This document shows, piece by piece, positions 27,245-35,478 of a stretch of DNA of 64,000 nucleotides. The first letter of the stretch is position 1. Each line of letters starts with the position of its first letter. The notes below the pieces were generated by a model, which saw only the letters and a list, made by a program, of their open reading frames with translations, had not been told where the DNA came from and ran no database searches. Origin of the DNA: Thermoflavifilum sp. (GTDB taxonomy: Bacteria > Bacteroidota > Bacteroidia > Chitinophagales > Chitinophagaceae). The stretch lies in NCBI RefSeq assembly GCF_014961315.1, contig NZ_CP063141.1:2046001-2110000 (forward strand), in the 5' to 3' direction. The translations under genes and the position numbers were made by a program.

Positions 27245-27571
27245 TTACACAGCAAAACTTTCACCGCAACTACAGGTTTTGGTGGCATTGGGATTTTTGA
27301 AAATCAATCCTTTCCCGTTCAGGCCACCCGAATAATCCAGTTCAGTACCATAGAGGTATAGCAGACTCCGGAAGTCGGTCACGATTTTCATTCCTTTATC
27401 TTCGAAAACCTGATCTCCTTCCTGGAGCTGGGTATCGAATTTCAGTTGATATTCCAATCCAGCACATCCGCCACCTTTGACACTGACCCTGACAAAGGTC
27501 CCTTCCGGATGGCCTTCCTGCTGGAGCAGTTGCTGTATATATGCCTTTGCCTGTTCTGAAACGGTAATCAT
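27245..27571 (-). CDS. sufA: A-type Fe-S carrier (SufA/IscA/ErpA family)
   Basis: A 108-residue HesB-family carrier that delivers clusters to target proteins. The three cluster cysteines are in GGGCAGLEY (about residue 35) and TCSCGESF near the C-terminus. It is the first gene of the suf operon. Distinguishing SufA from ErpA or IscA by sequence is unsafe; the symbol follows operon position. Confidence 0.9.
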   Translation of the reverse strand: MITVSEQAKAYIQQLLQQEGHPEGTFVRVSVKGGGCAGLEYQLKFDTQLQEGDQVFEDKGMKIVTDFRSLLYLYGTELDYSGGLNGKGLIFKNPNATKTCSCGESFAV

Positions 27572-27610
27572 AGTACTGCCGTGCTAAATAGTTGACAATT
27601 TTTAATCATA

Positions 27611-27642
27611 CAAAATTCCGAAATTGTTTGTTCTTCATCAAA
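27611..27642 (-). promoter_or_regulatory. Candidate promoter of the suf operon
   Basis: On the minus strand TTTG (27642-27639), 20 bases, then GAATTTTG (27618-27611), which matches TAnnTTTG in seven of eight positions. The start site would be near 27605, giving a leader of about 33 bases to sufA. No Rrf2-type operator was recognised. Confidence 0.42.
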
Positions 27643-27780
27643 TCTCATCTTGAAGCGTGATGTTAAATCTTACCCTGATGTGACAGGATGCCGGAATATC
27701 AGCGATCACAGGCCGTCAGGAGGCTGAAATAGGCCGCAAAATGCTTGCCGGTATAATGTTTCGCCTGGTGATGATACGGA

Positions 27781-30036
27781 TTAATGGTGTATATCACGGG
27801 CGGTGAGTGAATAGGTGTTTGTTTGCAACTGCGGCTGGTTGTTTTGTTGATGATTTTGTACCTGCTCCTGAACGGGCTGATGAGTAGCACCGGATGCGGA
27901 TGCTGAGGGATGGCTGTACAGGCTGGCCAGGGTAGGTGCTATGACCAGCGAAACGATGCTGGTGAGCTTGATCAGGATATTCATCGAAGGGCCGGAAGTG
28001 TCTTTAAATGGATCGCCCACAGTGTCGCCCGTTACCGACGATTTATGGGGCTCAGAACCCTTGTAGTGCGTCACCCCATCGATATCCACTCCTTTTTCGA
28101 ACGATTTTTTGGCATTATCCCATGCGCCACCGGCATTACTCTGGAAAATACCCATCAACACGCCGCAAACGGTGACGCCGGCCAGGAAGCCACCCAGCAC
28201 CTCCGGACCGAAGGCAAAGCCAACGATCAGGGGCACAATGATGGCCAGTGAGCCCGGCAACAGCATTTCCCGGATGGAGGCATTCGTAGAAATGGCCACA
28301 CAGCGGTCGTATTGTGGCTTGCCCTTGCCTTCCATGATGCCGGGTATTTCCCGGAACTGACGGCGCACCTCCTGTACCATGGCCATGGCGGCTCGACCTA
28401 CGGCGGCGATGGCCAGAGAAGAAAACAGGAAAGGAATCATGGCGCCGACAAACAGGCCTGCCAGCACCTTGGCCTGGTAAATATCGATATGCTGATCGGC
28501 CGGGTTAGGCATGGCAATCCCCACGAAAGCGGCAAATAAAGCCAGAGAGGTGAGGGCTGCCGAGGCGATGGCAAAGCCTTTCCCGGTGGCCGCCGTGGTA
28601 TTTCCCACCGCATCCAGGATATCGGTACGGGCCCGCACTTCTTTAGGCAGTTCGCTCATCTCGGCGATGCCTCCAGCATTATCGGCAATGGGACCGAAAG
28701 CGTCAATAGAAAGCTGCATAGCCGTGGTGGCCATCATGCCCGAGGCGGCGATAGCCACACCATAGAGTCCGGCCAGTACATATGAACCATAGATGCCGGC
28801 TGCCAGCACGATGATGGGCAGTGCGGTCGATTCCATACCCACCGATAAGCCCCCAATGATGTTGGTGGCATGGCCGGTGGATGACTGGCGTACGATGCGG
28901 AATACCGGCCGGCGCCCCATGGAAGTATAATACTCCGTGATCATGCTCATGAGTGTACCCACGATCAATCCCACCACGATGGAGCCGAATACGCCGGTGG
29001 AGGTAAATGCGTGTCCGCGCAGGGTGAGCTGGGCCGGCAGCATGTGAATGGTGATAAAATAAGAGGCGATGGCCGTGAGTACGATTGCCAGCCAGTTGCC
29101 CCGGTTCAGGGCTTTTTGTACATCACCATTTTCTTTGATGCGCACCACATAGGTGCTGAGTACGGAAAACAGCGTGCCCACGCCGGCGATGACCATGGGC
29201 AGGAGTACGGGCGACAGCCCGCCAAAAGCATCTTGTGTATCGGGATTTTTGCTGATTTCACCTCCTAAGACCACTGTACCGATGATAGTCGAAACGAACG
29301 AGCCGAACAGGTCGGCGCCCATGCCGGCCACGTCGCCCACGTTGTCGCCCACATTATCGGCAATGGTGGCGGGATTGCGCGGATCGTCTTCCGGAATACC
29401 GGCTTCTACCTTACCCACCAGGTCGGCACCCACATCGGCGGCTTTGGTATAAATACCGCCTCCTACACGGGCGAATAAGGCGATGCTTTCCGCCCCCAGC
29501 GAAAAACCGGTGAGTACTTCCAGGGCTTTTTGTAGATCTCCGTTCTGGGCGTCGAGCACGCCGAAGAGATGCAGCACCACAATCAACAACGCACCCAGTC
29601 CCAGCACGGCAAGTCCGGTCACACCAAGTCCCATCACCGACCCGCCGGTAAACGATACCCTTAAAGCCCTGGCCAGGCTGCTGCGAGCAGCCTCTGCCGT
29701 ACGCACATTAGCTTTGGTAGCGATACGCATCCCATTGAAGCCTGCAAAAGCCGAGAGAATGGCACCCACAATGAAAGCCAGTGCGATGATCCAGCTGGAA
29801 TGCGGATTCATGTATCCCATATAGCCCAGCAGAATAGCCGCGATAATCACAAAATAGGCTAAGGTCTTGTATTCGGTTTTTAAAAACGCCATGGCGCCTT
29901 CGGCAATATGTTTGGCTATCTCGGTCATCTTTTCATTCCCAACAGGCTGCCGCGAAACCCAGTTGATTTTGAACAACATAAAAATCAGTGCCAGCAAACC
30001 CATAGCAGGAATGACATATAAAAAATTAAGATGCAT
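27781..30036 (-). CDS. hppA: Membrane-bound ion-pumping pyrophosphatase
   Basis: Couples pyrophosphate hydrolysis to pumping of Na+ and/or H+ out of the cytoplasm. The 751-residue protein has about 16 hydrophobic helices and the catalytic loops [39 protein letters not shown] and [16 protein letters not shown]. Ala in GNTTAA, rather than Lys, marks the potassium-dependent subfamily, to which Na+ pumps belong. The C-terminal 40 residues are an unusual Gln/Asn/His-rich tail ([16 protein letters not shown]). Coupling ion is not settled by sequence here. Confidence 0.93.
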   Translation of the reverse strand: MHLNFLYVIPAMGLLALIFMLFKINWVSRQPVGNEKMTEIAKHIAEGAMAFLKTEYKTLAYFVIIAAILLGYMGYMNPHSSWIIALAFIVGAILSAFAGFNGMRIATKANVRTAEAARSSLARALRVSFTGGSVMGLGVTGLAVLGLGALLIVVLHLFGVLDAQNGDLQKALEVLTGFSLGAESIALFARVGGGIYTKAADVGADLVGKVEAGIPEDDPRNPATIADNVGDNVGDVAGMGADLFGSFVSTIIGTVVLGGEISKNPDTQDAFGGLSPVLLPMVIAGVGTLFSVLSTYVVRIKENGDVQKALNRGNWLAIVLTAIASYFITIHMLPAQLTLRGHAFTSTGVFGSIVVGLIVGTLMSMITEYYTSMGRRPVFRIVRQSSTGHATNIIGGLSVGMESTALPIIVLAAGIYGSYVLAGLYGVAIAASGMMATTAMQLSIDAFGPIADNAGGIAEMSELPKEVRARTDILDAVGNTTAATGKGFAIASAALTSLALFAAFVGIAMPNPADQHIDIYQAKVLAGLFVGAMIPFLFSSLAIAAVGRAAMAMVQEVRRQFREIPGIMEGKGKPQYDRCVAISTNASIREMLLPGSLAIIVPLIVGFAFGPEVLGGFLAGVTVCGVLMGIFQSNAGGAWDNAKKSFEKGVDIDGVTHYKGSEPHKSSVTGDTVGDPFKDTSGPSMNILIKLTSIVSLVIAPTLASLYSHPSASASGATHQPVQEQVQNHQQNNQPQLQTNTYSLTARDIHH

Positions 30037-30062
30037 AAACTTTTTACATTTTTACAGGACGG

Positions 30063-30070
30063 CAAAAATA
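30063..30070 (-). promoter_or_regulatory. Candidate -7 element for hppA
   Basis: The minus strand reads TATTTTTG, an exact TAnnTTTG, 26 bases before the hppA ATG. No clear TTTG is found near -33, so support is partial. The gap 30037-30218 holds nothing else recognisable. Confidence 0.35.
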
Positions 30071-30218
30071 GGTTTTATCCCTAAAAAATAAAATATGACA
30101 GGCGGCGATTATTTACATGTTCGCAGGATATTCCATTTGGGAATGCCCATCTGTAGCGTTTTCCAGGCCGTTTATCGGAAGAACTCTCTGTGTAGCGCAA
30201 TGGATTTTGAATTGATCT

Positions 30219-31754
30219 TTACCTGAAATATCGCCGGTGAGGAGGGATCTGGCTACGAATAGTTTGAAAGGCTTTTCCGATGAAAGCCGTAATATCGCCT
30301 GCCAGCAGGGCTTCTTCCGATAGTTGAGCAGCTGCGATATCGCCCGCAAGGCCATGGAGATAAACGCCGAGCAAAGCGGTCTCATGAGGCATATATCCCT
30401 GTGCCAGCAGGCCTACCAGTAGTCCTGTGAGCACATCGCCACTACCACCGGTGGCCATGCCTGGATTGCCGGTGGTATTAAAATAGCAATTGCCGTCTGG
30501 AAGGGCAATGCAGCTATGATGATCTTTCAGGATGATGATCAGTTGTCGTTCCTGCGCTTTATGGCGTAAAAGTCCCAATCGTTCCTGATCATTTGCTGTG
30601 GGGCCGAACAATCTTTCAAACTCTCGTGGATGGGGTGTAAGCAGGCTATGGGGTGGTACCTTATGCAAGAGTTGGGGATGCTGGGCAATGAGGTTTAATG
30701 CATCAGCGTCGAGCACCATGGGACGCCGATACCAATCCAGCGTCTGTTGAAGCATGTGCAGGGACAAGCTTGAAGTACTCAATCCGGGTCCGATGCCCAC
30801 GGCGCGATATCGTTCAGCATTGCCGAGGGTTTCGCTTAGGTTAGAAACAGGGTCCAGGATGGTGCATAAGGCTTCGGGATGGGTCGTTTGCAGGATAGCG
30901 TATCCTTCTGGGGGTACGCAGATGGTTGTCAATCCCGCACCTGAGCGCAAGCAGGCACCGGTAGCCAGCACTGCGGCACCCATCTTGCCTTTGCTACCGC
31001 AAATCAATACTGCATGGCCATAGCTGCCCTTGTGGGTAAAAGGTTGTCTCGGCCGATATATCTGTTGGATCGCGGTATCGTCAAGGGTATGATAGGGCGT
31101 GTCGGCAGCATCCCAGAAAGCACGATCCAGGCCAATGGGCAATACATACACCTTACCAGCGTCTTTTCCGGTCTGGGGCAACAGCAGATTAAGTTTATAA
31201 TTTTCGAAGGTGAGGGTAAAATGTGCCCGAACGTGTCGAAATCCTTCTGCAGGCCCATCGGCCGGCATGCCGCTGGGCAGATCGATAGCGATGCAGGTAT
31301 TGGGTAAGCTGTTGATCCATTCGATATAATCTGCAATCAGTCCGTCTGCGGGGCGATGGATGCCTGTGCCCAATACGGCATCGATGAGCACCTCATCAGC
31401 AGATGGTGTGTGTAAATCATCCTTTTGCTGGATCATCTGCACATCAATACCCGCACTTTTCAGTCTGGATAAATTCGTCGCACAATCGGGCGAATATTCA
31501 CTTCTATAGGCTATGACATGGCATTTGAATGCATAACCCCGCTGCAGAAGTAATCTGGCTATGGCGAGTCCATCCCCGCCATTGTTGCCCATACCACAAA
31601 AAATTTGAAACCGGATGCTCGTGGGGAAATGTTCACTCAACCATTCAGCACAGGCCCTTGCAGCTCTTTCCATCAAATCAATACTGGCTACAGGCTCATG
31701 TGCAATGGTATAGGCATCGGCAGCGCGAATTTGTTCAGTGAGTAAAACTTTCAT
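30219..31754 (-). CDS. nnr: Bifunctional NAD(P)HX epimerase / dehydratase
   Basis: Repairs hydrated NADH and NADPH. The N-terminal epimerase (YjeF_N, residues about 1-210) shows FCGMGNNGGDGLAIARLL and IDLPSGMPADGP. The C-terminal ADP-dependent dehydratase (about 230-505) shows HKGSYGHAVLICGSKGKMGAA, LLTPHPREFERLFG and the nucleotide-binding GNPGMATGGSGDVLTG. At 511 residues it is a full fusion protein. It is monocistronic or weakly linked to neighbours. Confidence 0.93.
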   Translation of the reverse strand: MKVLLTEQIRAADAYTIAHEPVASIDLMERAARACAEWLSEHFPTSIRFQIFCGMGNNGGDGLAIARLLLQRGYAFKCHVIAYRSEYSPDCATNLSRLKSAGIDVQMIQQKDDLHTPSADEVLIDAVLGTGIHRPADGLIADYIEWINSLPNTCIAIDLPSGMPADGPAEGFRHVRAHFTLTFENYKLNLLLPQTGKDAGKVYVLPIGLDRAFWDAADTPYHTLDDTAIQQIYRPRQPFTHKGSYGHAVLICGSKGKMGAAVLATGACLRSGAGLTTICVPPEGYAILQTTHPEALCTILDPVSNLSETLGNAERYRAVGIGPGLSTSSLSLHMLQQTLDWYRRPMVLDADALNLIAQHPQLLHKVPPHSLLTPHPREFERLFGPTANDQERLGLLRHKAQERQLIIILKDHHSCIALPDGNCYFNTTGNPGMATGGSGDVLTGLLVGLLAQGYMPHETALLGVYLHGLAGDIAAAQLSEEALLAGDITAFIGKAFQTIRSQIPPHRRYFR

Positions 31755-31858
31755 ATCAGGCCAGGTGAAATACGCCTTTTCACATCAAAATTACACATTC
31801 AAGTCGGTGGGTTATCATGGCTTTAACAGGTGCATCATCCATCATGCAGGATGGGTGA

Positions 31859-33244
31859 TTATCTATTGGTTATGCTGTTGAGCATGGTGGCGGCTACTAA
31901 TTCATCGGCCCTACCGCCAATTGGACGAAAGTAAACCAGGATTGTATATACATTTTCCGTTTCCCACCAGTTGCCTTCTGTAAGCCGGGTATCCAGTTGC
32001 GCACTGCCCGGTGTCAATAATCCATAGATATAATCGTAATATCCCTGTTTTAGCAACAGACTGCCTTCATATGCTCCATCGGCCTGATTATAGTGTAATT
32101 CATTGGAAGGATTGCATTCATAGTTGGTCAATTCACCAAAGATATAAAGCTGTGCATGAGCAAATGGAGCAGGGGTAAGATAGGTGAAATGCACCGTAGC
32201 ATAATCGCCGTCAACATCCGGATTATAACCGCTTTCCAGCATTTCGGTGGTATAACGTCCGTCAATATCCCGGCGTTGTTGATAGCGTTGATTTGCTCGA
32301 CTGGCATCGGGTTTGGCGTATACGATGATTTGGCGGTTGCTTTCATCGATTCGTGCTACCCGTTCTGTTTCCAGTCGAAAGCTCCGCAAATCGATCCAGC
32401 GCCATTCTTTCATTGCCGGGAACTCGCAGTCGTTTTCGGCATTATATTCAAGTACGCTCCCCCTTACGAATGTGGGGCGGATATCATGAATGGCATTGTC
32501 CCACCTGTAATTTTGTAAAATCCAAACTTTAATCTGGTCGAAAGGATTGCTGATGTTCAGCCCACGGGTATCAATCGTAAAATTCACTTTCTGATGCGTT
32601 TGAAAAATGCTGGGGTTCATTGGTTGCTCAATTTTACCCGTAATCTGGGCGGACTGGTTGGTTACCAGAAAACGACGGGTGAAAACCAGATGGGAGGTAT
32701 CGTCATTGAGATATACTTTCAGGATATAATTACCGGCACGTGTAGGAGCGCAATTTGCATTAGGGAAAGTTAAACTATAATGCGTATAACGTTGCAGCGG
32801 AAAGGTTGAAAAGCGATACTGGTTGATGCGGTTTGCGGAGAAGCCTTTGATGTACTCAAATGGGTTGAGTGCGGCTGGTTTCCAGTCGGCATTACACAAC
32901 ACGATCGTGTAATAATAATCTTTTACACCTCCTTCCAGATCATCGAAGCTTAAAGTCAGTGTTTGTCCACTGTTCAATGTGATGAGGGGATAGTTTAACG
33001 GCATATCGGATGGATACAGGTGTACCGTTTTGATGTAGGGGACATACACATGGTCGGGAGTGACCCAGTTTATCGTAGAATCAATAGCGGTATCTGGTTT
33101 TTGAATATGAGGGAATTGCCGGCCGGCATGCACGGGCAATTTTACAGAGAGCAAAATCAGCAATGCTATGCAAGGGAAAGCGAATAGCCACTCATTCCTA
33201 AAGATGGATTTTATCGAAATATCGCGTATCACGATGTTGGCCAA
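31859..33244 (-). CDS. Type IX secretion system plug protein (DUF5103)
   Basis: A 461-residue exported protein matching DUF5103, the plug that closes the SprA translocon of type IX secretion. Recognisable segments are IKTVHLYPSDMPLNYPLITLNSGQ near residue 70, LSFDDLEGGVKDYYYTIVLCNADW and the C-terminal YDYIYGL... ENVYTILVYFRP. A hydrophobic signal segment is at about residues 20-40. No ATG precedes it: start is TTG at 33244 or GTG at 33232. Rest of the secretion system is not in the window. Confidence 0.85.
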   Translation of the reverse strand: MANIVIRDISIKSIFRNEWLFAFPCIALLILLSVKLPVHAGRQFPHIQKPDTAIDSTINWVTPDHVYVPYIKTVHLYPSDMPLNYPLITLNSGQTLTLSFDDLEGGVKDYYYTIVLCNADWKPAALNPFEYIKGFSANRINQYRFSTFPLQRYTHYSLTFPNANCAPTRAGNYILKVYLNDDTSHLVFTRRFLVTNQSAQITGKIEQPMNPSIFQTHQKVNFTIDTRGLNISNPFDQIKVWILQNYRWDNAIHDIRPTFVRGSVLEYNAENDCEFPAMKEWRWIDLRSFRLETERVARIDESNRQIIVYAKPDASRANQRYQQRRDIDGRYTTEMLESGYNPDVDGDYATVHFTYLTPAPFAHAQLYIFGELTNYECNPSNELHYNQADGAYEGSLLLKQGYYDYIYGLLTPGSAQLDTRLTEGNWWETENVYTILVYFRPIGGRADELVAATMLNSITNR

Positions 33245-33369
33245 TTTACAGCAAGATAAGTAATTTCATCAGCCCAACGATACATGCGCTGTTAAGCAGG
33301 CAGGTAAGAAATTTCCTATTTTGCAGGCATATTGCAGGCAATTGTGTTGATTTTGAAAAATTCTATGCT

Positions 33370-34611
33370 TTGGCTTTTTCCCTGACTTTGTTTATTGCCC
33401 GGCGGATAGCATTCAATCGGGAGAAAACTTTTTCCCGGTTTATCATTCGCATTGCCATCATAGCCACTACCCTGAGTGTGGCCGTGATGATTTTATCGAC
33501 GGCACTGGTGAATGGCTTCCAGAAGGCGGTGAGCGAAAAGATATTCAATTTCTGGGGGCATTTGCATGTGGAAGTATATCAACCCGATTATGCGCCTCTA
33601 TCGGCACCGCCGCCGTTTTTGGAAAACGACAGTTTGTTGCGTGTGTTGCGAAATCTTCCTCAGGTGAGCACTGTGCAGGCTTATGCCACGCAGGCAGTTA
33701 TTCTGAAAAGTTCGAGTGATCTGGATGGTGTAATTTTCAAAGGTGTGCGACATGATTATGATTGGGATTACCTGCGTTCCTATCTCATATCCGGACGTTT
33801 GCCTGCTTTTCCCGACAGTGGTTATGCCGATGAAATATTAATTTCAGCTGATATGGCACAAAAGCTCAACCTACAGGTGGGCAATAAAGTGGTGGTGTAT
33901 TTTGTATCGGGTTCCGGACAAACTCCGCGGCCAAGGGTACTTAAAGTATCGGGTATCTATCGCACCGGCGTACAGGAATATGACCATACTTATGTGGTCG
34001 GTGATCTCAGGTTGCTTGCCCGGATGAATGACTGGCAGCCCAATGAAATCGGGGGATATGAAATTTTTCTCAGGGATTATCATGACATGGATAGGCTCAA
34101 TGAATTGCTTTACAAACAGATTCTTCCTCAGAACCTGATGAGCATCACCATCCGCCAGATATATCCGAACATTTTTGACTGGCTGCATCTGCAAACCACC
34201 AATGAATGGATTATCCTGGTCATCATGGTTATTGTTGCGATAATCAACATGACTACAGCCATTCTTATTCTGATTCTGGAAAGAACGCATATGGTGGGCA
34301 TTTTAAAAGCCATGGGCATGCAGAATCGGCAAATCCAGATGATTTTTGTACGGCATGCGTCGTTCATATTAGGCATGGGTATTCTTCTGGGAAATATAGC
34401 CGGACTGGGACTGGCATGGCTACAGTACACCACGCATTTTTTCAGGCTGCCAGAAGATGTGTATTATATTGCTTATGCGCCTATTTCCATTCACTACTGG
34501 CAGGTGATTGCCGTTGATGTGGGCACATTGCTGGTTGGCGTGATGTTGTTAAGAATTCCTGCTTTGATTATTCGGCGGATTTATCCGGTGCAGGCCTTGC
34601 GGTTTCAGTAA
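33370..34611 (+). CDS. LolC/LolE-like ABC transporter permease (FtsX/MacB fold)
   Basis: A 413-residue inner-membrane protein with an N-terminal helix (IAIIATTLSVAVMILSTALVNGF), a large periplasmic domain (residues about 50-265) and three C-terminal helices (WIILVIMVIVAIINMTTAILILI onward). This is the layout of lipoprotein-releasing permeases. No ATPase is adjacent. The start is TTG at 33370; no ATG fits. The last 44 bases overlap the 3' end of the convergent methyltransferase gene. Confidence 0.83.
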   Translation: MAFSLTLFIARRIAFNREKTFSRFIIRIAIIATTLSVAVMILSTALVNGFQKAVSEKIFNFWGHLHVEVYQPDYAPLSAPPPFLENDSLLRVLRNLPQVSTVQAYATQAVILKSSSDLDGVIFKGVRHDYDWDYLRSYLISGRLPAFPDSGYADEILISADMAQKLNLQVGNKVVVYFVSGSGQTPRPRVLKVSGIYRTGVQEYDHTYVVGDLRLLARMNDWQPNEIGGYEIFLRDYHDMDRLNELLYKQILPQNLMSITIRQIYPNIFDWLHLQTTNEWIILVIMVIVAIINMTTAILILILERTHMVGILKAMGMQNRQIQMIFVRHASFILGMGILLGNIAGLGLAWLQYTTHFFRLPEDVYYIAYAPISIHYWQVIAVDVGTLLVGVMLLRIPALIIRRIYPVQALRFQ

Positions 34612-35365
34612 GGCAAAGAAAAGCGCAGAGAATACCCGTGGCAATGGCTGCATTCAACGACTCGGCCTGTCCGAGGCGGGGAATAGTGATGCAGGTGGTA
34701 GCCATCTGCAGCAGTGCCGGCGAAATGCCATGGGCTTCATTCCCGATCAACAAAAATGCCGCACGGGTTTGGTCCCTATTCCACTGGAATTGCTGAATGG
34801 GTTTACCGTTGAGGGTAGCTGCAAGAACCGGAATATCTGGATGTTGTTGAAACAGGGTCGTTAGCGTTTCCTCGACGATGTGCACATGAGCCAGGCTGCC
34901 CATGCTGGCCTGCACGACCTTGGGCTGAAAAACATCTGCACAATCGGGTGAACAACAGATATACCGAATACCAAACCAATCGGCAATCCGGATAATGGTA
35001 CCCAGATTACCCGGATCGCGTATGGCATCGAGCGCAAGCACCAGTTCGTGCAATCGAGCTGGCAAAGCAAGGGGCACTGGCAATCGGATTAGCGCCAGCA
35101 CCTGTTGCGGCGTGTGGAGTCGCGAAATCTGCGACAGCTGATCCGGATCAATAATTTCCACCGGAACATCGGGGTGTAACTGCAAAATGGTGCTTCTGGC
35201 TTCCACCCATACAGGCAGTGCATAGATGCGCTCTACTACATACCAGGGACTTTCCAGAAAACTACATACCGTTTTATCGCCTTCGGCCACGAAACAGCCG
35301 TATCTTTCCCTGTGCTTTTTTAAATGGAGTAACCGAATCTCTTTAATTTGCGCTTTGGAAATCAA
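34568..35365 (-). CDS. SpoU/TrmH-family RNA methyltransferase
   Basis: A 265-residue SPOUT enzyme that would 2'-O-methylate rRNA. The N-terminal substrate-binding domain (to about residue 95) is followed by the knot domain with the three SpoU motifs: LALDAIRDPGNLGTIIRIADW, LLIGNEAHGISP and ITIPRLGQAESLNAAIATGI. The start is a TTG at 35365 as no ATG is available. It is divergent from tamL and its 3' end overlaps the LolC-like gene. Confidence 0.88.
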   Translation of the reverse strand: MISKAQIKEIRLLHLKKHRERYGCFVAEGDKTVCSFLESPWYVVERIYALPVWVEARSTILQLHPDVPVEIIDPDQLSQISRLHTPQQVLALIRLPVPLALPARLHELVLALDAIRDPGNLGTIIRIADWFGIRYICCSPDCADVFQPKVVQASMGSLAHVHIVEETLTTLFQQHPDIPVLAATLNGKPIQQFQWNRDQTRAAFLLIGNEAHGISPALLQMATTCITIPRLGQAESLNAAIATGILCAFLCLTETARPAPDKSAE

Positions 35366-35478
35366 GAGGTATTGTTTTTGTGATGCGTAAAATTAAACAG
35401 TTAACGGGATGCATGCTCATGCATCAGCGCATGTCATGCTTATTCCAAACAGAAATTATTTAGCACACATTTGCAGGC

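Noticed and set aside
28109..29824. Long open frames antisense to the pyrophosphatase gene
   Set aside because: They are rich in Ala, Pro and Ser, have no domain, and mirror a high-GC third-position pattern of the real gene on the other strand.
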